Source: Actinomycetes bacterium (lineage in GTDB: Bacteria; Actinomycetota; Acidimicrobiia; Acidimicrobiales; Acidimicrobiaceae). From it: a stretch of 64,000 nucleotides of DNA. The position numbers and the translations under genes are program-made. Every line of letters begins with the position of its first letter. The first letter of the stretch is position 1. The stretch lies in contig JAKCDL010000006.1 of the NCBI GenBank assembly GCA_021841935.1, positions 21,736 through 85,735 on the forward strand, written 5' to 3'. This document shows positions 52,775 through 61,875 of this stretch, piece by piece. Below the pieces are notes generated by a model, which saw nothing but the letters and a program-made list of their open reading frames with translations, had not been told where the DNA came from and did not search any database.

Positions 52775-52854
52775 GTGGTCTCTAAGTTGCCGGATTCTTC
52801 TAGCGCCACGGTAACGCACGGCGAGATTTGTGTCCTTGTTAGCTCAGAGACCAC
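52775..52854 (+). terminator. Large closing hairpin after the iron-transport operon
   Basis: GTGGTCTCT (52775-52783) and AGAGACCAC (52846-52854) pair perfectly over 9 bp around a 62-nt internal region that can form a further CGCC/GGCG stem. T residues follow at 52863-52868. It could be a terminator or another structured RNA end. Confidence 0.4.
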
Positions 52855-52984
52855 AAACGACGGTTCTTTTGATGGATCGAACTTCAAATCGGTGGAAGTG
52901 TATAGCTGATGTCAACTTTTTGTATCGATCGAATTTTCACTGTGTTTACCGTCGAGCCCTAGCTTTCAAGGGATTAGTTGGGGT

Positions 52985-53731
52985 GTGGCTTTGGAGCAAA
53001 AAAAGATGAGTGACGGGAGATTACCTAGACAATCTCACTTCTTGGATTGGTCGCCTCAACTACTTCTTGTCGAAGACGACGTCGAGTTGGCTAGATCTGT
53101 ATGTCAATTTCTTACAGAAAAGGGAATGGCGGTATCAATTGCTCACTCCTACAACGAGGGAAGGCGACTCCTTGATCGAGGAACTTTCGACAGTGCGCTG
53201 ATAGATGTTATGCTACCGGGCAAGAGTGGCCTCGAACTCTGTGACTACATAAGTTTGCACTTCCCATCGCTTCCAGTGATCATGGTTACGGCTTTGGCTA
53301 GAGAAGAGGATCGGCTGGCTGGATTTGAGGCAGGTAGCGATGACTACCTTGTGAAGCCCTTCTCTCTCGCCGAACTGTACGCACGTCTAAGGGTGCTAAT
53401 TAGGCGCGGTTCAAAGCCAACCCTGCCCTTGACCTTTACCGCTGGTAAGGTCACAATTGACACCTTGGCCAACGAAGCTAAGGTCGCCGGAGAGGAGATA
53501 CGCTTAACTAACCGCGAGATCCAAATCGCTCAACTTCTTATTAGGCGAGCGGGTTTTGTAGTTACGCGTGCCTCGATTATCTCAGAGGTGTGGGAGGAGG
53601 GCGAAGATATCGCAGCAAATAACGTAGATCAATACGTTCGGCGCCTTAGAAGAAAGGTGTTTTTTGAAGGTTCCGGCTGCGAAATAGAGACTATTCACGG
53701 CCTTGGGTACCGGTTCAGGATCCTTACTTAG
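52985..53731 (+). CDS. Orphan OmpR/PhoB-type response regulator
   Basis: This 248-aa protein has a receiver domain (acidic residues 30-32, phospho-acceptor Asp74 in LIDVMLPG, conserved Lys in YLVKPF) and a winged-helix DNA-binding domain (LTNREIQIAQLL; VDQYVRRLRRKV). A 20-residue N-terminal extension precedes the receiver. No sensor kinase gene is adjacent. It starts with GTG without a clear ribosome binding site. Confidence 0.9.
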   Translation: MALEQKKMSDGRLPRQSHFLDWSPQLLLVEDDVELARSVCQFLTEKGMAVSIAHSYNEGRRLLDRGTFDSALIDVMLPGKSGLELCDYISLHFPSLPVIMVTALAREEDRLAGFEAGSDDYLVKPFSLAELYARLRVLIRRGSKPTLPLTFTAGKVTIDTLANEAKVAGEEIRLTNREIQIAQLLIRRAGFVVTRASIISEVWEEGEDIAANNVDQYVRRLRRKVFFEGSGCEIETIHGLGYRFRILT

Positions 53732-53745
53732 CATTGATCTTCGTG

Positions 53746-53774
53746 AGATGTGACCTTCACAAGATGTGACCTTC
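53746..53774. repeat. Direct repeat AGATGTGACCTTC, two copies, 16-bp period
   Basis: The 13-bp unit occurs at 53746-53758 and 53762-53774, right after the response-regulator gene. The direct-repeat layout resembles OmpR-family binding sites, which usually have periods near 10-11 bp, so the match is imperfect. Confidence 0.35.
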
Positions 53775-53909
53775 TATGAGGCGATGGAAAGATCTCAATT
53801 ATCGCTACTGAAGCAGGTGTCAAGTTAAAAATAGTCCGGGGCCGGAAATCTAAAAGTTCATCCCGACCCCAAGGCTTTCAATTGCCAACCATCTCCAACC
53901 TACTTAGTC

Positions 53910-55022
53910 CTATCGGTACTGATCCTCTAGAACCTTGGCGACTTCGCTTCTGGTAAATTGCGAAGGAAGTGAAGTTCCCTCACGCAGCATCTGCCGCACC
54001 TTTGTACCTGAAAGAACTAGGTGATCATTGGCGGAGTGAGGGCAGCTTCTTTTTGAGACTACACCTTCACACTTTGTACAAAAGAAGGAGTGTTCGAATT
54101 TGATAATTTGAATTTTGATGTCACCGTCTTCAAGTCCATCAAATATCTCTTGTGCAGCATATGTCCCGTAGTAGTCACCAACGCCTGCGTGGTCACGTCC
54201 AACTATAAAGTGGGTGCAGCCGTAGTTCTGACGACTGATCGCATGAAGAAGAGCCTCTTTGGGGCCGGCATATCGCATAGCTGCGGGGTAGGTCCCCAAG
54301 AGAACACGCTCTTTGGGATAGTAGTTGTCGATGAGAACTTCGTATGCCTTCATCCGCACCTCGGCCGGGACGTCGTCGTCTTTCGTAGCTCCTACGAGTG
54401 GGTGAATGAATAGTCCGTCGATGGTTTCGAGTGCGACTTTGTGAAGGTACTCGTGTGCCCTGTGAATGGGATTTCGAGTTTGGAATGCAACTACGCTCTT
54501 CCACTTTGATATTGCGAAGATAGCGCGAGTCTCAACGGGCGTCAAGTAGCGCCCGTGGACGTCGTCGTTAGGCTCATCGAGAAGAGCTATAGGGCCGGAG
54601 ACTAAGTGCCTACCCCTCGACAACGTCGCCGCCACTCCCGGATGTTTTGGATCATCAGTTCCAAAAGTTGAAGTTATCTCTTCGGTTAATAGTGCTTCGA
54701 AGATTTCAGTGACGGTGACGTTGGCTAAGTGGCGCCCCTTATGGGTAAGGCCTAAGACCGATCCTGGTAGTGGTGGCTCAGCTAGATCTAAAGTGATCGG
54801 AATCGGCCAAAGGGTAGAGTCTGAAAGTCGTCCTAGTTTGACCACTGAAATGTAGTCCGCCTCGTTCATGAAGGTCTCAAGGGGGCTATATGCACCCGAT
54901 GTAATCATTATTAGGTCGGCGAGTTGTCTCTCATTTAGTTCGATTGTTTGATCGACTCTTCGATCGTCGCGCACGATCGGCGCTACTTTGAGGCTTCCAC
55001 TTGGTCCGTGGGCTTCGATCAT
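53910..55022 (-). CDS. sat: Sulfate adenylyltransferase (ATP sulfurylase, Sat type)
   Basis: This 370-aa monomer-type ATP sulfurylase makes APS from sulfate and ATP. QTRNPIHRAH (181-190) and GRDHAGVG are the active-site motifs. FFCTKCEG...SKRSCPH is a zinc-site pattern seen in Sat proteins of bacteria and archaea. Its ATG overlaps the cysH stop by 4 nt (ATGA). It is the last gene of the sulfate operon. The CysDN type is absent. Confidence 0.94.
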   Translation of the reverse strand: MIEAHGPSGSLKVAPIVRDDRRVDQTIELNERQLADLIMITSGAYSPLETFMNEADYISVVKLGRLSDSTLWPIPITLDLAEPPLPGSVLGLTHKGRHLANVTVTEIFEALLTEEITSTFGTDDPKHPGVAATLSRGRHLVSGPIALLDEPNDDVHGRYLTPVETRAIFAISKWKSVVAFQTRNPIHRAHEYLHKVALETIDGLFIHPLVGATKDDDVPAEVRMKAYEVLIDNYYPKERVLLGTYPAAMRYAGPKEALLHAISRQNYGCTHFIVGRDHAGVGDYYGTYAAQEIFDGLEDGDIKIQIIKFEHSFFCTKCEGVVSKRSCPHSANDHLVLSGTKVRQMLREGTSLPSQFTRSEVAKVLEDQYR

Positions 55023-55669
55023 CTTATGCTTCCCTCCGTCTTTCTAGTCCAAATGCCACATTCAACTCTTCCCTGGCCAACGAAACGGCCAGAGCGGGGG
55101 TCATCTCCCTCTGCTACTGCTCTGGTGCACGGCCAACATCCCATCGATAGGTAACCCTGCGATACGAGTGGGTGATTCGAAAGGGATTCTTCTCGAGAAT
55201 AGTCGATTAAAGAACGGGTAGTCCACTTATAGAGGGGGTTTATCTTTAGAGGAGTTCCCTCTTCAAAGGGGGAGAGGTTGCTTCTAGTCCTGGCTGAATC
55301 TCGGGTTCTGCCATTGAGGAGAGCGCTAGGGGCCTTCTCCTCCAAATAGTTGAAGAGGGGTTCAACCTTATTTATCTCGCAGCACTTTGCAGGATCTTCG
55401 AGAAATCCATCTTCGTATGGCGTCTGTGCAGATAGTGATACAAATTCAATGTTGCCATATCGCTTTGATAGTTCGCTATAGAAAGAGATAGTTTCCGGAA
55501 AGTGATAGCCAGTGTCTACAAAGACTACCTCGCCGGTGAAGTTGAGTTTTGCTGCTAAGTCTATGAGTACCGTTCCGCCAACGTTTAAGCCTGTTGTGAT
55601 AGTTAGATCACTGTAGTTAGCGATTGCATCCAAAATCAGCGATCTGCTCTCGTCTAGGAGATCATGCAT
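55019..55669 (-). CDS. cysH: Assimilatory APS/PAPS reductase (CysH family, iron-sulfur type)
   Basis: This 216-aa reductase converts activated sulfate to sulfite using thioredoxin or glutathione. Cys96-Cys97 and Cys178-Cys181 form the four-cysteine [4Fe-4S] pattern of APS reductases, and Cys204 in ECGIW is the catalytic residue. The final residue of this motif is usually His, not Trp. The PP-loop (TTGLNVGG, 25-32) also differs from the common SFG form. The gene overlaps cysC by 8 nt and sat by 4 nt. Confidence 0.9.
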   Translation of the reverse strand: MHDLLDESRSLILDAIANYSDLTITTGLNVGGTVLIDLAAKLNFTGEVVFVDTGYHFPETISFYSELSKRYGNIEFVSLSAQTPYEDGFLEDPAKCCEINKVEPLFNYLEEKAPSALLNGRTRDSARTRSNLSPFEEGTPLKINPLYKWTTRSLIDYSREESLSNHPLVSQGYLSMGCWPCTRAVAEGDDPRSGRFVGQGRVECGIWTRKTEGSIR

Positions 55670-56201
55670 TTGCTACCTCAAGGCTTAGAAACTCTTCTAT
55701 CAATCTGACTGATTCATCGAGACTAAGGCAGGCGCTCTCTACCTTCAGATGACTTCCGACGGGCTCTTCATATGGATCGTCGTATCCCGTCAGGCCAGTT
55801 ATCTCACCTTGGATCGCCTTTGCATAGAGCCCTTTGGTGTCTCGATCAATAAGGACATCTAATGGAGCTGTCACTAGGACTTCGAATGATCGACTCGAAC
55901 GCGCTAGCGCACTGTCACGACTAGATCGATATGGACTGATAGCAGAGACGATCACGTCGATGCCGTTTCGAGTGAGCAGCGATGCGATGTAGCCAATCCT
56001 ATCTATTTGAACGTTTCTATCCTCTTTCGAAAATCCAAGTTCTGGAGATATCGTCGCCCTTATCTCGTCACCGTCGAGGACTTCAACTTTATTGCCAGTT
56101 GCCCTCAACCTCTCACTTAGCACCGTGGCGATAGTCGATTTACCAGCACCTGAAGGTCCGGTAAGCCAAATCAACCTTCCTTCGGAATTACTTAGTGCCA
56201 T
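55662..56201 (-). CDS. cysC: Adenylylsulfate kinase (APS kinase)
   Basis: This 179-aa P-loop kinase (GPSGAGKST, 15-23) phosphorylates APS to PAPS. LDGDEIRATISPELGFS and DRDTKGLYAKA are family signatures. It overlaps cysH by 8 nt. Having it beside an APS-type reductase means PAPS may serve sulfation, or that the reductase accepts PAPS. Confidence 0.93.
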   Translation of the reverse strand: MALSNSEGRLIWLTGPSGAGKSTIATVLSERLRATGNKVEVLDGDEIRATISPELGFSKEDRNVQIDRIGYIASLLTRNGIDVIVSAISPYRSSRDSALARSSRSFEVLVTAPLDVLIDRDTKGLYAKAIQGEITGLTGYDDPYEEPVGSHLKVESACLSLDESVRLIEEFLSLEVANA

Positions 56202-56301
56202 TTACTTTTTTTCTCTTTCTAATTTTTTCAGCTCTGGTTGGTTTCTATCTCTTGGATGTGAAAGGGTCAGTTGGTATAAGTCTGGAGGGAGATGTGATCG
56301 C

Positions 56302-56913
56302 CTATAACGCAATCTGATGGTGATACCGTGCCTCGACTTCAGAGGCGATCTCCTTCCAATTCACCTCAAATGTCGAGCGTCCTTGGCGCTTTACCTCTTG
56401 TCGGATCGTCACAAATGCCTTGAAGACCTCTTTGTCAACCTCTCCGATATTTGCCTCGATCTTTCGGGCAAGATGAGATGCGAATGCGGGGGATTGACCT
56501 CCCGTCGAGATGGCAATCTCGACTCCTTGAATCGGTTCTTTGACTGCTACGTGAGAGAAGTTGCAAGTTGCTGGTTCGTCCAAGGTATTTAGCAGAATGT
56601 TATATCGTCTACTTCGTCGCTCGAGCTTGGTGTTTATTTCCACGTTTCGGTCTGTTGCAACTATCATTGCAAAGTTCGATAACCTCTCCCGACGAAGGAG
56701 ATCTCTGGCAAAGATAGCATTCGCCGGTTCAATGGTGATGTTGAATTTATTTGCCTCATCGTTGGAGGCCCTTATCAAAGTTTGATCTACGACATCGCTA
56801 AAGATCGTTACCTCTGCTCCTTCAGATGCCATCTTTTTGGCCCGGTAGATTGCATCGCTGCCGTCGCCAACGACAGCTATCTTCTTGCCACGAAGGTCTA
56901 GGTTGATGATCAC
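56302..56913 (-). CDS. Precorrin-2 dehydrogenase/sirohydrochlorin ferrochelatase-like protein (siroheme synthesis)
   Basis: This 203-aa protein has the NAD-binding N-terminus (KKIAVVGDGSDAIYRAKKM) and the STGGQSPAFASHLARKIE motif of Met8/CysG-N proteins. It helps make the siroheme needed by the sulfite reductase encoded just upstream. The SUMT methyltransferase half of CysG is absent and must be encoded elsewhere. The GTG start overlaps the sulfite reductase stop by 4 nt. Confidence 0.88.
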   Translation of the reverse strand: MIINLDLRGKKIAVVGDGSDAIYRAKKMASEGAEVTIFSDVVDQTLIRASNDEANKFNITIEPANAIFARDLLRRERLSNFAMIVATDRNVEINTKLERRSRRYNILLNTLDEPATCNFSHVAVKEPIQGVEIAISTGGQSPAFASHLARKIEANIGEVDKEVFKAFVTIRQEVKRQGRSTFEVNWKEIASEVEARYHHQIAL

Positions 56914-58670
56914 TTCTCTTCTCCTTGAACTGAAAGTTGTCGTATCCGTCTTGGAGCCGGAGCAAGCGATTTGAGCAACTCTCTATCGAGTTTCGCCACG
57001 AAGTCACCAAAGTGGATCTTTTCTACGCCCTCGGTAATCCAAAGTTTTAGTAGAGGCGTGATTGCATTTATGAGTTCAGAACTTTGAACATCTACTGCAA
57101 AGGTTTCCGATAGTCGCATGCCTCTGCGATCGGCACCGATAAATATGTCGTAGCTCTTCTTCGATCTACCGACAATTCCAAGCTCACCTAAGTATGGACG
57201 AGCACAGCCATTTGGACAACCGGTAATGCGTACTTCGATAGCTGCCTCAGGAGCTCCAAGTTCAATGAGTCGAAGTTGTAGCTCGTCGACAAAGCTAGGA
57301 AGATATCGCTCGGATTCGGCAAGTGCTAGTCCACATGTAGGTAGAGCTACACAAGCAAATGATAACTCTTTGGTCGTAAGGGGAATGTGCTTCGCACTCT
57401 TTGACTGTTTGATTGACCTTTGATCATCGAGAAGCCCAGCTATCTTATCTAGATCCTCTTGCGTCAATTCTGTGAAGACGAGGTCACCTTTTGCCGTTAC
57501 CCGAACTTCACAAGTGGTCTCCTCGATCGCTTGGATGATCTTGCTCCGTTGGTTAGCTACTTCTCCTGAGTTGGATATTCTTCCAGATGGAAGCTTGTAA
57601 CCGAGGTTGAATGTACCGCCTTTAGGCGCCTTTTCAACTCCTAAGTGATCTCCGTCTAAGTCAAATCCCGGGAAGTCAACCTTTTTGAGTTCTTTGCCGC
57701 TACGTTCTACAACCATTGCCACGAAGGCTTCAATGCCGATGCGATCGAGTGTGTACTTTAGGCGAGCGTGGGCTCTGTCTTTTCTGTCGCCAAAGTCGCG
57801 TTGTATCGAAAGTATTGCATCCAATGTCGCCTTTAACTCCTCTTTGGCTACCGCGCCAAAGTGAGTCGCCGCCCTTGCATAAGTAGTGGGATCTGTTCCA
57901 CTTCTTCCCATGCCACCACCGGCAAAGATGTGCAAGAGATTTGGATTTTGGCTGTCTATCACGACGGCGATGTCGTGGCTAAGTGCATCGATACAGTTGT
58001 CACGGGTCGTAGCTAGGCCGATCTTGAACTTACGTGGCAGCATCGTTTGACCATAGATCGATTCATCTACTGGCGGTGCATCTACTACCGCTTGCGGAAC
58101 TCGATCGCCGTCGATCCATATCTGCCAGTAGGAGTCTGCTGGCGCTTTATATGAAGTTGAGATAAAGTCAGCTAGTCTGTCGAGTTCTCGCTGGAGCGAT
58201 TCATCGCCGGCGTTAGTACATGCGACAACGTTTCTAACGACATCGCCACAGCCACCCCACGTTGTAAGCAGAGTTTCGTTGATCTTAGAAATTAGTTCGC
58301 GCATGATGGCTTTAGTCGCAAAGTGAAATTGGATCCCCTGGCGGGTTGTAAGTCTCAAAGTTGAGTTTCCGAATTTATCGCTTAGTTGATCGAGGGCTCG
58401 GTATTGATCTGCAGTTAGCTTTCCCCCTGGGATAGCCACTCTGACCATTACGAGGTGTTCTAGATCCAACCCCTCCCTTTTTCGTGATGAACGGACGTCG
58501 CGATTGTCTTGAAGGTAAACCCCGTGGAACTTGAGTAACTGGGCCGTATCGCCGGTGAAGGTCTCTGCGGTATTTGAAAGCTCTTGCTCGATAGAACCTC
58601 TTAGCATGTCGCTCGAACGCTTTATTCTTTCAACTGCACTCTCTTGTGTTTCAATTATCTCTTGCGTCAA
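56910..58670 (-). CDS. Assimilatory sulfite reductase, siroheme/iron-sulfur hemoprotein
   Basis: This 586-aa protein has the duplicated nitrite/sulfite reductase ferredoxin-like half-domains (LRLTTRQGIQFHF near 101-113) and the cluster/siroheme Cys motifs CVALPTCGLALAESER (about 437-452) and GCPNGC (about 484-489). It reduces sulfite to sulfide with ferredoxin or a flavoprotein partner. The TCGLALAESER form favours sulfite over nitrite reductase. It is the first gene of the operon. Confidence 0.91.
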   Translation of the reverse strand: MTQEIIETQESAVERIKRSSDMLRGSIEQELSNTAETFTGDTAQLLKFHGVYLQDNRDVRSSRKREGLDLEHLVMVRVAIPGGKLTADQYRALDQLSDKFGNSTLRLTTRQGIQFHFATKAIMRELISKINETLLTTWGGCGDVVRNVVACTNAGDESLQRELDRLADFISTSYKAPADSYWQIWIDGDRVPQAVVDAPPVDESIYGQTMLPRKFKIGLATTRDNCIDALSHDIAVVIDSQNPNLLHIFAGGGMGRSGTDPTTYARAATHFGAVAKEELKATLDAILSIQRDFGDRKDRAHARLKYTLDRIGIEAFVAMVVERSGKELKKVDFPGFDLDGDHLGVEKAPKGGTFNLGYKLPSGRISNSGEVANQRSKIIQAIEETTCEVRVTAKGDLVFTELTQEDLDKIAGLLDDQRSIKQSKSAKHIPLTTKELSFACVALPTCGLALAESERYLPSFVDELQLRLIELGAPEAAIEVRITGCPNGCARPYLGELGIVGRSKKSYDIFIGADRRGMRLSETFAVDVQSSELINAITPLLKLWITEGVEKIHFGDFVAKLDRELLKSLAPAPRRIRQLSVQGEEK

Positions 58671-58722
58671 GCTAACCCCTCAAAGATGTGTAATTACGAT
58701 AAAGTCGATAAGTTTTATCATA

Positions 58723-58728
58723 ATTATA
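58723..58728 (-). promoter_or_regulatory. -10 element of the sulfate assimilation operon
   Basis: On the minus strand this reads TATAAT, about 53 bp upstream of the sulfite reductase start, in a strongly AT-rich stretch. No convincing -35 box is present, so an activator may be needed. Confidence 0.45.
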
Positions 58729-58806
58729 TGAGGTGCAAAAAAGTAGTAGACTAAATATGACTAAATTTGTCGTGAATTAGCGCTGACGTGCTACTTTGCT
58801 CACCAA

Positions 58807-60243
58807 TTAGTGATTGACACCGACGGAGGGTTTGGGAAGGGCAATGGTGATTGCTGCACCGATTATCAGCATGATCAAATTGAATATCAGCGCATTGCCT
58901 CCCGCCTTTAGATAGGTCGAACCGTGGGCGAGGGAGTTGAAGAATATCGTTACAGAGGCTGCTACGCTTAGGGCGCTTCCGATGCGCTGAGACGTTTGAA
59001 GTAGGGCGGCCGAGACCCCCGCGTCCTTGCGCTCTATCGATCTAAGTAAGAAGTCTTGATTCGGTGCGATGAAGATTCCGTTGCCGATGCCTCCAATAAA
59101 GAGAGGAATGGTTAGGTAAAGGGCGCTTATGTGGTGCATTGTGCTAAGTCGCAAGATGACCTCTGCCACTGAAATCGACGTAAAGAGAAGTCCAATTCCT
59201 AGATACAGGGTACCTTTACCGAGCTTCGATGAAAAGCGGTCACTGATGGATCCAAAAATTAAAGTTCCAATGGCAAATGGAGTTACCGTGAGCCCAGAGG
59301 CGAGGGCATCTCGATGTAGACCATCTTGCCATATCAGTGAGATTACAACAAAGATCGATGAGAAGGAGGAGAAGTAGATCATCGCAAGGCCGATGCCGAT
59401 ACTAAAGGATCTACTACGTGCGAGCCTTCCATCTACTAAAGCTTTATGTCCCCTCCTTTGGTACCTCTTCTCCCAGAGGTAAAAGGCGCCAAAGGCTGGT
59501 AGTGATGTAATTGCTACTTCGATAGTCCATAGGGGAAAGTTGGTAGAGCCGCCTTCGATGAGGAAGATAAAGACAAACGAGAGAGCTGCGGTGACGATTG
59601 TAAGTCCGACTAGGTCAAGTTCGTTTTTGATGTTGGGCTTAACATTGGGGATCAATCGAATTGCAAGTGGAATGGCAAATATTCCGATGAGGAGGTTTAC
59701 AAAGAAGACCAACCTCCACCCAACATTGCTCCCGAATCCAACGATGATAAGGCCGCCGATGACGGGGCCAGAAGCTGAAGAGATTCCAATTATGGTTCCA
59801 AGTATTCCAAATGCACGAGATCGAGCTTTGCCGGCAAAGAGAAGGGAAATGGTCGCCTGGATCGATGGGCCGAAGAGACCAGCCGACGCCCCCTGAACTA
59901 TACGAGCTGTAACGAGTTCAGAGGCGTTTATCGAAGAGCCACAGATGACCGAAGAGATAACAAAGAGTGAAAGCCCCGTTACGAAGAGTGGCTTGTGGCC
60001 GTAACGGTCGCCTAGTCGCCCAGCTGGTATGAGCATTAATCCAAATGCAAGGAGGTACCCTGAAACGATCCACTCTATCTGAGCAGCGCTTGGATGTATC
60101 GAAGATCTTATGGAGGGGAGGGCAACATTTACGATAGTCGAGTCGACGATCGCCATAAATGTACCCGATAGAACTGTTATGAGTGCCTGCCAGGCCCGAC
60201 GAGAGGGCGTCTCACTCTCAAGTTCTATCAGTGGCTTGGACAT
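58807..60243 (-). CDS. MFS exporter, DHA2 family
   Basis: This 478-aa transporter has DHA2 signatures in TM1 (VDSTIVNVALPSI), AGRLGDRYGHKPLF in the 2-3 loop, and helix 5 FGILGTIIGISSASGPVIGG. It probably exports a drug or metabolite. The start at 60243 is preferred to a TTG at 60312 because the latter would put translation initiation inside a terminator hairpin. Confidence 0.9.
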   Translation of the reverse strand: MSKPLIELESETPSRRAWQALITVLSGTFMAIVDSTIVNVALPSIRSSIHPSAAQIEWIVSGYLLAFGLMLIPAGRLGDRYGHKPLFVTGLSLFVISSVICGSSINASELVTARIVQGASAGLFGPSIQATISLLFAGKARSRAFGILGTIIGISSASGPVIGGLIIVGFGSNVGWRLVFFVNLLIGIFAIPLAIRLIPNVKPNIKNELDLVGLTIVTAALSFVFIFLIEGGSTNFPLWTIEVAITSLPAFGAFYLWEKRYQRRGHKALVDGRLARSRSFSIGIGLAMIYFSSFSSIFVVISLIWQDGLHRDALASGLTVTPFAIGTLIFGSISDRFSSKLGKGTLYLGIGLLFTSISVAEVILRLSTMHHISALYLTIPLFIGGIGNGIFIAPNQDFLLRSIERKDAGVSAALLQTSQRIGSALSVAASVTIFFNSLAHGSTYLKAGGNALIFNLIMLIIGAAITIALPKPSVGVNH

Positions 60244-60287
60244 GGTTTCCGTTCTGGATTGCTGTGAAGAGAGTTTTTCACAGATTG

Positions 60288-60322
60288 AAAGGGTGGATCG
60301 ACTATTTGCCAATCCACCCTTT
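60288..60322 (-). terminator. Hairpin between the DEAD-box gene and the MFS gene
   Basis: Arms 60288-60298 and 60312-60322 pair perfectly over 11 bp with a 13-nt loop. No clean T-run follows on the minus strand. It lies 48 nt after the helicase stop and probably separates the two transcription units. Confidence 0.6.
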
Positions 60323-60369
60323 ACTTTGCAGCAATTTTGACCAATGCGATCTATCGCAAAGGTGATACT

Positions 60370-61875
60370 TTAGTAATTTCCGCGCCTAGCGGAGCGTCGG
60401 GAGCTGTCGTAATTTCCACGACTTCCATACGACGACTCTCCTGCGCCATCGCTCGCTCGGTATCCACCATCGTTAGAGCGGTATCCGCCTTCGCGTCGCC
60501 CATAGCTATCTCCGCGATTCGAACCTCTGTCTCGGGAGGGATAACGATCTCTCGATCCACCTTCGCCCTGTCCATAGGATCTATAACCACCATCGCGGTT
60601 AGAGTCACCCTGGCGCGAGTAGCTAGAGTTCGATCGGAACGGTCGATAGCCACTTCCACCACTGGTCCGGCCTCTAGCCGGACCTCTTGAATCGCTGAAG
60701 ACTACCTCTTCTCCCTTGAACTCTTCGAGAGTTGCGATATTAGTTAGGGTTGGCTCCTCTGGATTTCCCATGAAGAGTTGCTGGGGTAGACCAAGATCCT
60801 TTTGGAGGCCGTTGACGGTTCTCATCTGCGACCTACGAAGGAGGGTTACGACAGCTCCAGTAGTACCGGCGCGCGCGGTTCGACCGGAGCGGTGGATGTA
60901 GGCTTTGTGGTCGTCTGGAAGCTCGTAGTGGACCACAAGGTCAAGGCCCGCTACGTCAATTCCTCTTGCCGCCACATCTGTGGCTACGAGGATCGACGTT
61001 GATCCCTTTGCGAATCGATGCAGAACCCTCTCTCGAGCGCTCTGTCGCATGTTTCCGTGGAGGGCATCTACGTTAATCCCCTCACCATTTAGGTCATCGG
61101 CGAGTCGATCTGCGTTGTCACGGGTACGGACGAAGATGATCGCCTTTCGAGCCGTCGAAGTGACCTGCTTTACGATCTCTAGTTTGTCGTTGTCGTGGGT
61201 TACTAGGAAGTAGTGGCTCATGTTGTCGAGCGACCGAGTTTCAGCCTTGATTTCATGGTGAATTGGTGAACTCATATAGCGATTTACGATCTTTCGAACG
61301 TCTCCATCGAGTGTGGCGCTAAAGAGCATCGTTTGGTGGTTCTCTGAGAGGCTAGAGAGGATCTCTTCAACTGGTGGAAGGAACCCCATATCTGCCATTC
61401 TGTCAGCTTCATCAATTACGACTGTGGTGACATCACTCAATTCGATAGCTCGCCTGTCCATGAGGTCCATTAGTCGACCTGGTGTTGCGACAACTACCTC
61501 AACGCCTCTTTGTAGGTCTCGAATTTGGCGATCGATAGACGATCCGCCATAGATTGCGCCTATTCGAGGAAGTCCTCTTCTAGGGTGGCCGAGCATCGAA
61601 AGGAAGACGTCGCGAACTTGAAGTGCGAGCTCGCGCGTAGGAACCAAAATGAGAGCATAAGGACGGTTTGGCGCAGATCGCGGAGCTCTTTGGAGTACCG
61701 GAATGAGAAACGCCAAGGTCTTTCCAGAGCCAGTTCCAGCCATAGCTAGAACATCTAAACCTTGGAGAGCATCTGGAATGACTACTTTTTGAATCTCAGT
61801 TGGTTCGAGAATATTGTTTTCAGCAAGGCGAGTTGAGATGTGGCTAGCCACACCTAGGTCATTGAAGGTGATCAT
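60370..61875 (-). CDS. DEAD-box RNA helicase with Arg/Gly-rich C-terminal tail
   Basis: This 501-aa helicase has motif I AGTGSGKT (46-53), PTRELALQ, TPGRLMDL, DEAD (VVIDEADRM), SATLD, and motif VI HRSGRTARAG. The last ~100 residues are a disordered tail full of RGG, YGS and RDR segments, which bind RNA and promote condensates. It is the RhlE/CsdA type used in ribosome assembly and cold adaptation. A leader hairpin lies about 160-185 nt upstream. Confidence 0.94.
   Translation of the reverse strand: MITFNDLGVASHISTRLAENNILEPTEIQKVVIPDALQGLDVLAMAGTGSGKTLAFLIPVLQRAPRSAPNRPYALILVPTRELALQVRDVFLSMLGHPRRGLPRIGAIYGGSSIDRQIRDLQRGVEVVVATPGRLMDLMDRRAIELSDVTTVVIDEADRMADMGFLPPVEEILSSLSENHQTMLFSATLDGDVRKIVNRYMSSPIHHEIKAETRSLDNMSHYFLVTHDNDKLEIVKQVTSTARKAIIFVRTRDNADRLADDLNGEGINVDALHGNMRQSARERVLHRFAKGSTSILVATDVAARGIDVAGLDLVVHYELPDDHKAYIHRSGRTARAGTTGAVVTLLRRSQMRTVNGLQKDLGLPQQLFMGNPEEPTLTNIATLEEFKGEEVVFSDSRGPARGRTSGGSGYRPFRSNSSYSRQGDSNRDGGYRSYGQGEGGSRDRYPSRDRGSNRGDSYGRREGGYRSNDGGYRASDGAGESSYGSRGNYDSSRRSARRGNY

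Noticed and set aside
60337-60690. 117-codon plus-strand frame
   Set aside because: It is antisense to the Arg/Gly-rich tail of the DEAD-box helicase; its Ser/Thr/Ile-rich content is a by-product of that tail.
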